From assembly GCA_029541985.1 (NCBI GenBank), contig CP095414.1, positions 2,515,001-2,579,000 on the forward strand: a stretch of 64,000 bases of DNA. Reading direction: 5' to 3'. The notes below the pieces were generated by a model. It ran no database searches and had not been told where the DNA came from. It saw only the letters and a list, made by a program, of their open reading frames with translations. This DNA comes from Bacteroidales bacterium F22 (GTDB lineage: Bacteria > Bacteroidota > Bacteroidia > Bacteroidales > Bacteroidaceae). Positions within the stretch are counted from its first letter, which is position 1. Every line of letters begins with the position of its first letter. Position numbers and translations under genes: made by a program. This document shows positions 28,647-37,733 of the stretch, in pieces.

Positions 28647-29330
28647 TTATTGTCCGTAGTAAGCATTTGGACCATGCTTACGATAAAAATGCTTTTCAAT
28701 TAACAAAGGATTCATTGTCAGTTGTGGATTGACAGTAATAGAGATGCTAGCCATTTTTGCGATTTGTTCCATTACCACTGCATTGTGGACTGCGTCGTCA
28801 GCATCTTTCCCCCAAGAAAATGGACCATGATTTTTCACAAGAACGCCAGGCGTATCGACTGGATTTAAGTTTTCAAATCTTTGCACGATTACATTACCTG
28901 TTTCCAACTCGTATAATCCTTTCACTTCTGATTCATTCATATCAGTAGTGCAAGGAATAGCTTCATGGAAATAGTCGGCATGCGTCGTGCCTATATTTGG
29001 TATATCAATCCCAGCTTGTGCCCATGCAGTTGCATAAGTGGAGTGAGTGTGAACTACTCCTCTTATATTTTGGAATGCTTTGTATAAGACGAGATGAGTC
29101 GGAGTATCAGAAGACGGTCTAAGTTTACCCTCAACTATTTCTCCTTCTAGATTGACTACAACCATATCTTTAGCCTCCATCTCATCGTAGGACATACCAC
29201 TAGGCTTGATGACTACAAGATTCGTTTCTCTGTCTATTGCCGAGACATTTCCCCAAGTAAAGAGCACCAATCCATGCTTTACCAAATCGAGATTAGCACG
29301 AAGAACTTTTTCTTTCAGATTTTCTAACAT
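28647..29330 (-). CDS. araD: L-ribulose-5-phosphate 4-epimerase
   Basis: A 227-residue class II aldolase-fold epimerase that makes D-xylulose 5-phosphate, feeding the pentose phosphate pathway. Zn-binding and catalytic blocks are visible: [20 protein letters not shown] near 27-46, the metal site [14 protein letters not shown] near 93-106 and [13 protein letters not shown] near 160-172. The length is that of AraD (about 230), not of fuculose aldolase. It is 4 bp after araR and 6-33 bp before araA, inside the operon. Confidence 0.95.
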   Translation of the reverse strand: MLENLKEKVLRANLDLVKHGLVLFTWGNVSAIDRETNLVVIKPSGMSYDEMEAKDMVVVNLEGEIVEGKLRPSSDTPTHLVLYKAFQNIRGVVHTHSTYATAWAQAGIDIPNIGTTHADYFHEAIPCTTDMNESEVKGLYELETGNVIVQRFENLNPVDTPGVLVKNHGPFSWGKDADDAVHNAVVMEQIAKMASISITVNPQLTMNPLLIEKHFYRKHGPNAYYGQ

Positions 29331-29334
29331 ATGC

Positions 29335-30015
29335 TTATAATTTAAATTTAGGATCTTTGTGGTAGGCTTTATTATTGAATTTGTATAGATAAGCTCCTCG
29401 TTTAGATCCCGATTTGTCTATCTTATCTGTTTTCTCGATAAAATCCATTTCAGCGACTCGTTTTCTGAAGTTTCGTTTATCTATTGTTTCACCATAAATT
29501 GCTTCGTACAATGATTGTAATTGACTCAGTGTAAACAACTCAGATAACAAATTAAATCCGATAGGCTCAGTTGCTGCTTTTCGTTGCAAAATGTTTAAGG
29601 CTATTCTAACCATCTTTGTATGGTCGAAAATCAATGGAGGGATTTCATTAAGTTTAATCCAGTGTGCATTATGTTTCTTAGCTAACTCAGGATCATAATC
29701 ATTAATATTCATCAGTGCATAATATGCAGCTGATAGCACTCTTTCTCCTGGGTCTCTGTCTATTTCGCCAAAGAAGCCCACTTGATCCATATATACCTGA
29801 TTGAGTCCTGTGAGTTCAAATAGGACACGTTTCGCTGCTTGGTCTATACTTTCATCTTTTTGCAGAAAACCTCCCATTAGTGACCATTCACCTTTCGCGG
29901 GTTCAAAATTTCGTTTTAATAAAAGTAGATGTAATTCACTTTGGTAGAAACCGAAAATGATAGAGTCAACAGCTACGTGAAATTTATGTTCATTTGAATA
30001 GTATTTTTTCATCAT
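29335..30015 (-). CDS. araR: AraR, Nudix-fold transcriptional regulator of arabinose utilization
   Basis: 226 residues from the ATG at 30015 ([12 protein letters not shown]), which lies just 2 bp after the symporter stop; an upstream ATG at 30057 would overlap that gene by 40 bp. The N-terminal ~150 residues are a Nudix fold, but the box is degenerate: [16 protein letters not shown] then VLFELTGL, with two catalytic Glu positions occupied by Val and Leu, so hydrolase activity is unlikely. The C-terminal ~75 residues form a winged helix ([30 protein letters not shown]). This is the architecture of NrtR/AraR regulators; AraR of Bacteroides is known to respond to L-arabinose, and the location inside the ara operon supports that role. 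Confidence 0.9.
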   Translation of the reverse strand: MMKKYYSNEHKFHVAVDSIIFGFYQSELHLLLLKRNFEPAKGEWSLMGGFLQKDESIDQAAKRVLFELTGLNQVYMDQVGFFGEIDRDPGERVLSAAYYALMNINDYDPELAKKHNAHWIKLNEIPPLIFDHTKMVRIALNILQRKAATEPIGFNLLSELFTLSQLQSLYEAIYGETIDKRNFRKRVAEMDFIEKTDKIDKSGSKRGAYLYKFNNKAYHKDPKFKL

Positions 30016-30017
30016 GA

Positions 30018-31922
30018 TTACCAAAATATTAAATATAACAATGTGTAAATTGTACAAATCCCCAAAGCACCTAAGGCAAAACCTTTATCCGTCTTGAATA
30101 GTTCCAAATTAACAATCAATGATTTAGGGTCTTTAACTAGATCTTTTGAATTTGAGTAGAGAAATAACGAAATAGATGAGATGAGTGCCCCGAAGAAGAA
30201 TAATGCTTCAAACCCTATATTTTCGAGATAAACAACAACTTGATTAATACTTCCACTCACAAATAAAATTTTCTGTATGCTAGCTGCAATGATGCAACTC
30301 AATGCAATAACAAGTGTGAATCGTCCCCATTTCAACATCGTTCTTCTATCTTCTTCAGCAGGTAATTCGACATTTACTTTCTTTCTGTCCGCATATGTTA
30401 GTGTTACAAAAATCAAGAATAACACAATAAAGATATACCCCATACGGAATTGAAAGGGCATTTCAGGAAATGCGATTTTAAACAGTACCCCCATTGGTAT
30501 TGTCAAGATTGAAGTCCATACAGCAGCATGTGACGAAGCTCTTTTCCAGAGTAACCCTAATCCAAAGACAACAATTATCCCAGGATAAATGAATCCAGAG
30601 TACTCTTGTATATATTGAAAAGCTTGGTCTAGTCCTCCCAATAGTGGTTGTACTGCCACCGCCGCAATAATTAACGAAGCCAAAGCTGTAATCCTTCCGA
30701 CTTTAACCAATTGATGCTCAGATGCTTTCTTATTGATATGTTGTTTGTATATATCCATCGTGAAAATGGTCGAAGTAGAATTGAACATAGAAGCCAGCGA
30801 AGATATAATAGCTGCTGCAAGTGCTGCAAATGATAATCCTTTTATGCCCACGGGAGTGAAATTTCTGATTAACCATGGATAAGCGTCATCAGATACATTA
30901 ATATTCCCATGAATATTGAAATATCCTTCTTGCATCCCAGGAATATCTTGTGGAAAGGTATACATGACATATGCGGTAATGCCCGGGATGACAACAATGA
31001 AAGGGATCAATATTTTGAGAAAACCTGCAAAGATAAGACCTTTTTTAGCTTCAGCTAAACTCTTTGCAGCTAAGCCTTTCTGAATGATATATTGATTAAA
31101 TCCCCAGTAGCCTAAATTCGTTAGCCAGACTCCACCAACAACAGCTGCAATCCCCGGTAAGTCTTTAAAGGCATTTGGTGACAGTGATTTATTAACTATA
31201 AGATTGAAGTGTGTGTCTGTCGGAAGAGATTTTAGTTTCTCAAATATGATGAGAAATCCATTCCATGCTCCGCCATGTGATCCAGACACCGCTTCCAATG
31301 CAAAGTAAGCAGTAATGAGTCCTCCTCCAACGAGAAATATTACTTGTAAGACATCTGTCCAAGCAACCGCGGCCAGTCCACCATATATAGAATATGTACC
31401 CGCAATTACGAATAGAAATAATATGATATAAAGTCTATATATGGAATCTATTCCCAAAATTTGTTCTATTGCTATCGACCCCAACCATGCTACTGACGTA
31501 AGGTTTACAAATACATAAAGAAACAGCCAGAAAATGGAGAAGGCTAATCCTACACCCCCGTTATATCGTTCTCTAAGAAATTGTGGGATTGTATATATCT
31601 TCTGTGTTATCATTATAGGAAGTAAGAATTTACCAACGACAATAAGAGCTAAAGCCGCCATCAATTCGTAAGCGGCTACACACAAGCCTATCTTGTATCC
31701 TGAACCTGACATACCAATAAATTGTTCAGCAGATATATTGGCTGCTATTAGGGAAGCCCCCACAGCCCACCAAGTAAGTGAATTGCCAGCTAGAAAATAA
31801 TCATTTGCATTTTTTTCTTTTCCTTTTTTATTCCTAGAAAGAAAAAGGCCTAGTACAATAAGCAATATGATATAAGCCCCAAAAATAATGAAGTCTATTG
31901 TTTGAAAACCTGAACTGTTCAT
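30018..31922 (-). CDS. araP: Sodium/sugar symporter (SSS family), probable L-arabinose transporter
   Basis: A 634-residue inner-membrane symporter of the solute:sodium symporter family, like vSGLT. About 14 transmembrane helices are predicted. The family signatures include NDYFLAGNSLTWWAVGASLIAANISAEQFIGMSGSG near 40-75 and the sodium-site helix around SFAALAAAIISSLASMFNSTSTIFTMDIYK near 363-392. It is the uptake step of the arabinose operon, between galM (34 bp upstream) and araR. L-arabinose as substrate is inferred from context; the symbol araP follows the Bacteroides usage. Confidence 0.9.
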   Translation of the reverse strand: MNSSGFQTIDFIIFGAYIILLIVLGLFLSRNKKGKEKNANDYFLAGNSLTWWAVGASLIAANISAEQFIGMSGSGYKIGLCVAAYELMAALALIVVGKFLLPIMITQKIYTIPQFLRERYNGGVGLAFSIFWLFLYVFVNLTSVAWLGSIAIEQILGIDSIYRLYIILFLFVIAGTYSIYGGLAAVAWTDVLQVIFLVGGGLITAYFALEAVSGSHGGAWNGFLIIFEKLKSLPTDTHFNLIVNKSLSPNAFKDLPGIAAVVGGVWLTNLGYWGFNQYIIQKGLAAKSLAEAKKGLIFAGFLKILIPFIVVIPGITAYVMYTFPQDIPGMQEGYFNIHGNINVSDDAYPWLIRNFTPVGIKGLSFAALAAAIISSLASMFNSTSTIFTMDIYKQHINKKASEHQLVKVGRITALASLIIAAVAVQPLLGGLDQAFQYIQEYSGFIYPGIIVVFGLGLLWKRASSHAAVWTSILTIPMGVLFKIAFPEMPFQFRMGYIFIVLFLIFVTLTYADRKKVNVELPAEEDRRTMLKWGRFTLVIALSCIIAASIQKILFVSGSINQVVVYLENIGFEALFFFGALISSISLFLYSNSKDLVKDPKSLIVNLELFKTDKGFALGALGICTIYTLLYLIFW

Positions 31923-31956
31923 CTTTGACTGGTATGATTATGTTTGTATTAGTAAT

Positions 31957-33096
31957 CTATTTGTTAACAGAAAATTTGAAGATACATCGACTATGATAGG
32001 TACTTCCTGGTTCTAGATACACCGAAGGCCACTCTGGTTTATTTGGACTATCAGGATAGTGTTGTGTTTCAAGGCAGATTGCAGATCGTTGTTTGTAGAT
32101 GATTCCTTTTTTACCCTTAACTGTGCCATTGAGAAAATTTCCTGTGTACACTTGAATACCTGGTTCATTAGTATAAACTTCAAGTGTGATACCAGAAGTT
32201 GGTGAGGTTAGTTTTGCTGCAACTTGTTTTAAGTTTCCATTGGTATTTAGAATCCAGTTATGGTCATAACCGTTTCCATTTTTTAGTTGCTCATATTCGT
32301 AGTGGTTAATATCTTGTCCTATTTTTTTTGCTTTAGAAAAATCCATTGGAGTTTCTTTTACAGGTAAGATATCTCCTGTTGTCATAAAAGTGCTATCGAT
32401 AGGTGTGTACAGCTTAGAATTGAGATATAAGAGATGGCTTGTAATTGCTTGTTTGGGATTTCCTGATAAATTGAAATACGAATGATTAGTCATATTTATG
32501 ACCGTTTTTTTATCAGTTGTTGCTTCATAGTTAATTTGTATGGTATTTTCTTCTGTCAAAGCATAAGTAACTTTAGCCGTCACATTACCAGGGAATCTTT
32601 CGTCACCATCAGGAGAATTTAGCATTAATTCTAATTCCTTTTTATCGCTTCTTATTACTTTATACACTTGATATTGCCATCCGTTTGGGCCTCCATGTAG
32701 ACAATGACCAAAATTATTTTTGGGTAGTTGAATTGTTTTGCCATCTATTACCAATTTCCCCTCTTTTATACGGTTTGCATATCGTCCAATGGCTGCACCG
32801 AAATCGCTAGGAAGATTTATGTAATCAGCAATATTGTCAAACCCAAGCACTACATCTTTCATTTGATTGTTTTTGTCTGGAACCATTATTGAGACAATAC
32901 GTCCACCAAAATTCGTGATACATACTTCCATTCCTTTTTCATTCTTTAGTGTGTACAGATTCACTGGTGAATGATTAATTTCCGTTTGGAAATCTTTAGG
33001 GACAAGCCCAGAAAGCGTCGTCTCATTATTTGATTGATTGCTGCAGGAAGATACCATCACTGCTGCTAATCCTATTAAAAAGGAGTGTTTTTTCAT
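31957..33096 (-). CDS. galM: Aldose 1-epimerase (mutarotase), lipoprotein
   Basis: A 379-residue GalM-family enzyme that interconverts alpha and beta anomers of aldoses. The N-terminus MKKHSFLIGLAAVMVSSCSNQ carries a lipobox ending at C18, so it is anchored to a membrane outside the cytoplasm, unlike the cytosolic GalM of E. coli. The active-site His is in NMTNHSYFNLSG near 210-221, and the catalytic Glu in CLETQHYPDSPN near 347-358. GAAIGRYANRI and HGGPNGW are further family motifs. It heads the ara operon. An arabinose-anomer role is inferred from that position. Confidence 0.93.
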   Translation of the reverse strand: MKKHSFLIGLAAVMVSSCSNQSNNETTLSGLVPKDFQTEINHSPVNLYTLKNEKGMEVCITNFGGRIVSIMVPDKNNQMKDVVLGFDNIADYINLPSDFGAAIGRYANRIKEGKLVIDGKTIQLPKNNFGHCLHGGPNGWQYQVYKVIRSDKKELELMLNSPDGDERFPGNVTAKVTYALTEENTIQINYEATTDKKTVINMTNHSYFNLSGNPKQAITSHLLYLNSKLYTPIDSTFMTTGDILPVKETPMDFSKAKKIGQDINHYEYEQLKNGNGYDHNWILNTNGNLKQVAAKLTSPTSGITLEVYTNEPGIQVYTGNFLNGTVKGKKGIIYKQRSAICLETQHYPDSPNKPEWPSVYLEPGSTYHSRCIFKFSVNK

Positions 33097-33145
33097 TGTT
33101 TTTTGTATTGATAACTTGGTATAGAAATAGGTCTTTTTATGTTGG

Positions 33146-33160
33146 GTGTAAAAATAACAC
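33146..33160 (-). promoter_or_regulatory. Putative AraR operator/-7 element upstream of galM
   Basis: On the minus strand GTGTTATTTTTACAC has terminal GTGT/ACAC symmetry, and its TATTTTTA is one base off the TAnnTTTG -7 consensus. The same word occurs before both GH51 genes. Overlap of a palindromic site with a -7 element would suit repression relieved by arabinose. Confidence 0.5.
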
Positions 33161-33393
33161 TTAATACTTATACTGGATATGAAATTGATATGTTATGCAA
33201 CATTAATCGAATTAAATAAATATTAGTTCTTATCTACTTCACAAAGCCTATTACACACAATGAAAAGGAAATTTCTTATCAAAAAGGTCTTAATAACTTA
33301 TTGTCATCAAGAATAAATTTGATTTTAAGCGGGATGTATCTTATAGTCTACCATTAATATTTTTATGTCCCCCTATTACAGATTTATAAAGTC

Positions 33394-33404
33394 TATTTTT
33401 ACAC
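33394..33404 (+). promoter_or_regulatory. Putative AraR operator/-7 element upstream of the second GH51 gene
   Basis: TATTTTTACAC on the plus strand is identical to the word on the minus strand before galM. It lies 123 bp before the GH51 start, implying a long leader if it marks the promoter. Confidence 0.45.
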
Positions 33405-33526
33405 AGTACTTAGCCTACATACATTGGGCCCAACTGTTTGAGCCTTTTTATAAGCTTATGCGCGATTGAATATTCAGTATGAAAAAGAGAGTTAAGTAAC
33501 CTTTAATCAACATATAAATTAAAACG

Positions 33527-35518
33527 ATGAAAAAGTATAGAATCCTTTTGATGACTTTAGCATTATCGATTAGTTTGGCCATGATGGCACAAACCAATCA
33601 GTTACTCATTCAGACCGATCAAGTTGGTGCTGAAATTCAGCCAACGATGTATGGATTATTTTTTGAGGATATCAATTATGGAGCTGATGGAGGTCTTTAT
33701 GCAGAACTCATTAAAAATCGATCTTTTGAGTTTCCTCAGCACCTGATGGGGTGGAAAACATTTGGTCATGTAACCATTCAAAAAGACGGACCATTTAAAC
33801 GAAATCCTCATTATGTTCGTCTGGCCTATGCGGGTCATGAGTATAAACATACTGGATTGGACAATGAAGGATTTTTCGGCCTTGGAATAGCTGCTGATAC
33901 AGAATATCGTTTCAGTGTATGGGCTCGTTTACCCGAAGGAAGTTCTTCAGGTAAAATTAGTGTCCAACTAGTTGAACCCAATACTTGTGGAGACAAGCAA
34001 GCATTTGCATCACAGAAACTAACTATTGATACCAAGGAATGGAAAAGATATCAGATATATCTTAAACCAATCAAAACAGTTCAAAAAGCTATTTTACGCA
34101 TTTTTCTAGAGTCAAAAGAAACAGTGGATTTGGAACATATATCTCTTTTCCCAGTTGATACTTGGCATGGACATGAGAATGGTTTAAGAAAAGATTTAGC
34201 TCAAGCTTTATATGACCTTTCGCCTGGAGTCTTTCGTTTTCCTGGAGGATGTGTTGTCGAGGGTACAGATTTAAATACACGCTATGATTGGAAGAAAACG
34301 GTAGGGCCAGTTGAGAATCGTCCGCTCAACGAGAATAGGTGGAATTACACGTTCAAAAATCGTTTATTTCCAGATTATTATCAAAGTTATGGACTTGGCT
34401 TCTATGAATTTTTCTTGTTATCTGAAGAACTCCATGCCGAACCGTTGCCTGTTTTGAATTGCGGGTTGGCTTGTCAATATCAAAATACCGACCCAGATGC
34501 TAACGTACCCGTTTGTGATTTGGAGAGCTACATACAAGACGCCCTTGATTTGATTGAATTTGCTAACGGAGCTATTTCCACTCAATGGGGGAAGATACGT
34601 GCTGAGATGGGGCATCCTGCATCATTCAATATGAAGTTTATTGGTATAGGAAATGAACAGTGGGGAGCTGAATATACTGAGCGATTGGAACCATTTATTG
34701 AAGCAATCAGACAAGTGTACCCTGACATTAAGATTATTGGCGGCTCCGGTCCAAACTCAGAAGGTGAGCAGTTTGACTACCTATGGCCAGAGATGAAACG
34801 CTTAAAAGTAGATTTGGTAGATGAACACTTTTATCGTTCTGAAAGCTGGTTCTTAAGTCAGGGAACTCGTTATGACAACTATAATCGAACAGGGCCCAAG
34901 GTCTTTGCTGGAGAGTATGCTTGTCATGGTGAAGGAAAAAAATGGAATCACTTCAATGCCTCTTTACTTGAAGCAGCTTTTATGACCGGATTGGAGCGCA
35001 ATGCTGATGTCGTTCAGATGGCAACTTATGCTCCATTATTTGCTCATATCGATGGCTGGCAGTGGCGTCCCGACCTAATCTGGTTTGATAATCTTCAATC
35101 AGTTAGAACGGTTAGCTATTATGTACAGCAACTATATGCGTATAACAAAGGAACTCATGTATTACCTCTTACGATGAACCATAAGCCAGTAGCTGGCAGC
35201 AAAGGGCAACAAGGGCTATTTGCAAGTGCCGTGTGGGACGAGTACAATCAATCGTATATTGTAAAAGTCGTAAATACTTCTAGCGATGCACAATCACTTT
35301 CGTTAGTTTTCTCTGGAATGCAAAAAAATGAAACGCTTTCAGCAGGAATCTGCATCACGTTACAATCTGATGACCCTGATAAAGACAATACTTTGGACGA
35401 ACCTCAAGCCATTGTACCAATACAGAAACAAGTGATGCCAATCAAGAATGTATTCAATACGAAGATAGACGCCAACACCTTTGCTATTTATAAATTTACA
35501 AAAATCAGTAAACAATAA
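33527..35518 (+). CDS. Alpha-L-arabinofuranosidase, GH51 with N-terminal carbohydrate-binding-like domain (663 aa)
   Basis: A secreted GH51 enzyme; the signal peptide is residues 1-21 (ending AMMAQ). Residues ~70-210 include a jelly-roll insert typical of the CBM4/9-like domain in this GH51 subgroup. The catalytic barrel has acid/base E377 in IGIGNEQWG and nucleophile E463 in FAGEYACHG. A C-terminal beta domain follows. It is longer than, and only distantly related to, the GH51 at 23659-25200, so the two probably act on different linkages or polymers. It is divergent from the ara operon and shares its regulatory word. Confidence 0.93.
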   Translation: MKKYRILLMTLALSISLAMMAQTNQLLIQTDQVGAEIQPTMYGLFFEDINYGADGGLYAELIKNRSFEFPQHLMGWKTFGHVTIQKDGPFKRNPHYVRLAYAGHEYKHTGLDNEGFFGLGIAADTEYRFSVWARLPEGSSSGKISVQLVEPNTCGDKQAFASQKLTIDTKEWKRYQIYLKPIKTVQKAILRIFLESKETVDLEHISLFPVDTWHGHENGLRKDLAQALYDLSPGVFRFPGGCVVEGTDLNTRYDWKKTVGPVENRPLNENRWNYTFKNRLFPDYYQSYGLGFYEFFLLSEELHAEPLPVLNCGLACQYQNTDPDANVPVCDLESYIQDALDLIEFANGAISTQWGKIRAEMGHPASFNMKFIGIGNEQWGAEYTERLEPFIEAIRQVYPDIKIIGGSGPNSEGEQFDYLWPEMKRLKVDLVDEHFYRSESWFLSQGTRYDNYNRTGPKVFAGEYACHGEGKKWNHFNASLLEAAFMTGLERNADVVQMATYAPLFAHIDGWQWRPDLIWFDNLQSVRTVSYYVQQLYAYNKGTHVLPLTMNHKPVAGSKGQQGLFASAVWDEYNQSYIVKVVNTSSDAQSLSLVFSGMQKNETLSAGICITLQSDDPDKDNTLDEPQAIVPIQKQVMPIKNVFNTKIDANTFAIYKFTKISKQ

Positions 35519-35550
35519 ATTGATTTGTAGTCATCCCGATTCTTGCGATA

Positions 35551-36669
35551 TTAGAATACCACTTGCATTCTACATTGCAATAAACTAAAGTCATTACTAC
35601 CTAGCAGGGTGTTTTTATCCAAGAAGTAATAGCTATAGTTCACTTTAAAAGAGATATGACTATCATAGTAATAATCTAGTCCTACGGTAAGGTCTTTTTG
35701 TAAACCATACTTGAGCATTCCATCATTGAAATTGGAAATGTTGAATCGACACGCAGCAACTAACGAATTTTTATCTGAAGGCATCTTACTGATAGCATTG
35801 GTCTGGTTATATTCCCAATTTGTTCCGTTGATAAGATAACCGACCATTACATAGCCCCCATCAGCTCTGAACGAAGGAGTCATTTCGTTACCGCTTACTT
35901 GGCACAACTCATATTCACCTTGGAAATACCATTTACCACTGTAGTTAAGAATCTCGGCATTTACTTGTTGTATAGATTTGACATTTTCAAATTCAGCTTT
36001 CATGATATTGGTCGCGGTAAGCATGGTACCTGCTTTGCCAGTAAGAGAGAAATCACGTTCTTGGGTTTCTGTATTGATATCTGGAACCTTGTACATCCCC
36101 CCGAATCCGATATGAAATAGGTGATTGTTATCTCTCATTTGGCGATAGATAAATCTTCCTGTGAGGCTATAACCTGGTTCGTAGCCCTCTTCTTGTTGTA
36201 ATTTATCTCCCACGAATCCTCCTAGACAAGCGTATAGTGGAAAGGAATCATAAGTATAGGCCAGTCCGATGCGTCTACCCGAATAGAAGCTATTGGCAAT
36301 AGGAGCATCGGTACTGAAGAAAGAGGCAGTCGTACCAGAAGTTTGATCTATCCCAGTATATCCAAATTGATGTCCCAATCTGAATACATGTTTTTGTTTA
36401 TATCTCTTTTGGAGATAGACATGTTTCATGCTGATTTTATTGTCTACGAATCCGAGGCTGACATAAGCCATCCAATCATTTTTGAAATAGATTTTTGTTC
36501 CCAATCGAGTATCCGGTAATTTAACAGAAGAAACGAATCCCTCAGGAGCACCATCATATACTCCTCCGTCGAAATAGATACGGCCACTCACTTTTATCTT
36601 TTCAATTTCTTGTGCCATCACAGGCATACTAATAAGAAGTGTCAACACACTCCATAAAAACTTTTTCAT
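35551..36669 (-). CDS. Outer-membrane porin, OprP/OprO (phosphate-selective porin) family
   Basis: 372 residues with a 19-residue signal peptide (ending PVMAQ) and alternating beta strands to a C-terminal aromatic residue (CRMQVVF), the mark of an outer-membrane barrel. Strand pairs such as RLGTKIYFKNDWMAYVSLGF and KHVFRLGHQFGYTG resemble the Porin_O_P family. Phosphate or polyphosphate specificity is only a family label; no phosphate genes are adjacent. The upstream metallophosphoesterase (55 bp away, same strand) offers a weak contextual link to phosphate. Confidence 0.75.
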   Translation of the reverse strand: MKKFLWSVLTLLISMPVMAQEIEKIKVSGRIYFDGGVYDGAPEGFVSSVKLPDTRLGTKIYFKNDWMAYVSLGFVDNKISMKHVYLQKRYKQKHVFRLGHQFGYTGIDQTSGTTASFFSTDAPIANSFYSGRRIGLAYTYDSFPLYACLGGFVGDKLQQEEGYEPGYSLTGRFIYRQMRDNNHLFHIGFGGMYKVPDINTETQERDFSLTGKAGTMLTATNIMKAEFENVKSIQQVNAEILNYSGKWYFQGEYELCQVSGNEMTPSFRADGGYVMVGYLINGTNWEYNQTNAISKMPSDKNSLVAACRFNISNFNDGMLKYGLQKDLTVGLDYYYDSHISFKVNYSYYFLDKNTLLGSNDFSLLQCRMQVVF

Positions 36670-36724
36670 TTGATATAATATGATTTGAATATTTTCTAAT
36701 ATGATATACCGAATCTTCGAGATA

Positions 36725-37702
36725 TTAGTTCGATTTATGTAATGTGATAATGGTGATTTCAGGTCTGGCTCCGATACGGCAAGGTAATCCCACTTCGCCA
36801 GCTCCTATATTTACATAGAGTGCACGTTTTCCTTCGTAATAAAATCCTCCCCATTCAGGATACTTATATTTTGCAGGCGACCAAGAACCAATCTGCATCT
36901 GAAATGCATGAGTATGGCCAGCTAGCATGAGAGGTATATGAGTTTTGGGTAGCACCTCTCTCCGCCAATGTGTAGGATTGTGACTAAGTAAGACTTGAAA
37001 TAAATGATCCGTTCCTTGTGTCGCTTGGAGTAATTTGGCATGTTGACCAAAAGGAGGTTCTCCATCATTTTCTACCCCTATCAGTGCGATACTATCCCCT
37101 TGATGATGGATAATAGTGTGCGCATTATTGAGCAGAGTCCATCCCATAGAAGCTTCTTTTTCGAGTAGTGCTTTACGGTTTGCTCTAATCTCATCTGGAC
37201 TAGGATCGATATAGTAAGGTCCTTCATCATGATTCCCAAGTATCGAAAATACGCCATCAGGCGCTGTTATTTGGCTCAATGTATCTTTCAATTCATCTAA
37301 TTCTTCTGCTCTAAAAGTGACCAAATCCCCCGTGAACACAATTAAATCTGGATGTTGAGCATTCACAAGGTCTACAAATACCTTTGCTATATCCGGCTCC
37401 CCAGACCATGACGGAATATGTATATCACTAATCTGCAAGATACGATACCCATCGAATTGTTCAGGAACGGTAGGATATGAGAAACTGACTTGTTTGATTT
37501 GCCAATCAGTTCGTCCTATAAAATATCCATACATCAGTGCTATTACGATTATACCAGAGATACTAAGTCCGACAATTTTAAGATAATTGCTAAGTCCGTT
37601 GCTAAACCTCTTAGTCACTTTGGCCATTAAAAGAAACAAGCCACTAGGAACTAAGATTAAAACAAGGAGCAACAAGTATAAGAGAATTTTGATTAGCGCC
37701 AT
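36725..37702 (-). CDS. Membrane-anchored metallophosphoesterase (YkuE/YaeI-like)
   Basis: A 325-residue calcineurin-like phosphoesterase. Two N-terminal transmembrane segments (about 5-27 and 42-62) are followed by the two-metal catalytic domain: D93-x-H95 in QISDIHIPS, GD at 125-126 in FTGDLV, GNHDE near 157-161, and GHTHAF near 258-263. Relatives include UDP-2,3-diacylglucosamine hydrolases and lipid pyrophosphatases; the substrate here is unknown. It lies 31 bp after the dihydroorotase gene and is probably co-transcribed. Confidence 0.88.
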   Translation of the reverse strand: MALIKILLYLLLLVLILVPSGLFLLMAKVTKRFSNGLSNYLKIVGLSISGIIVIALMYGYFIGRTDWQIKQVSFSYPTVPEQFDGYRILQISDIHIPSWSGEPDIAKVFVDLVNAQHPDLIVFTGDLVTFRAEELDELKDTLSQITAPDGVFSILGNHDEGPYYIDPSPDEIRANRKALLEKEASMGWTLLNNAHTIIHHQGDSIALIGVENDGEPPFGQHAKLLQATQGTDHLFQVLLSHNPTHWRREVLPKTHIPLMLAGHTHAFQMQIGSWSPAKYKYPEWGGFYYEGKRALYVNIGAGEVGLPCRIGARPEITIITLHKSN

Positions 37703-37733
37703 CGAAAAGAATATATATGATTATCGATTTGGA

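Larger units (their letters stand above)
33097..33526. other. Divergent regulatory region of the arabinose regulon
   Basis: This 430-bp gap separates the divergent galM operon and the larger GH51 gene. The word TATTTTTACAC occurs once on each strand, each oriented toward its gene: minus strand 33146-33156 (about 50 bp before galM) and plus strand 33394-33404 (about 123 bp before the GH51 start). The 190 bp between them are AT-rich with no clear gene or hairpin. Both sides are likely under AraR. Confidence 0.55.
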
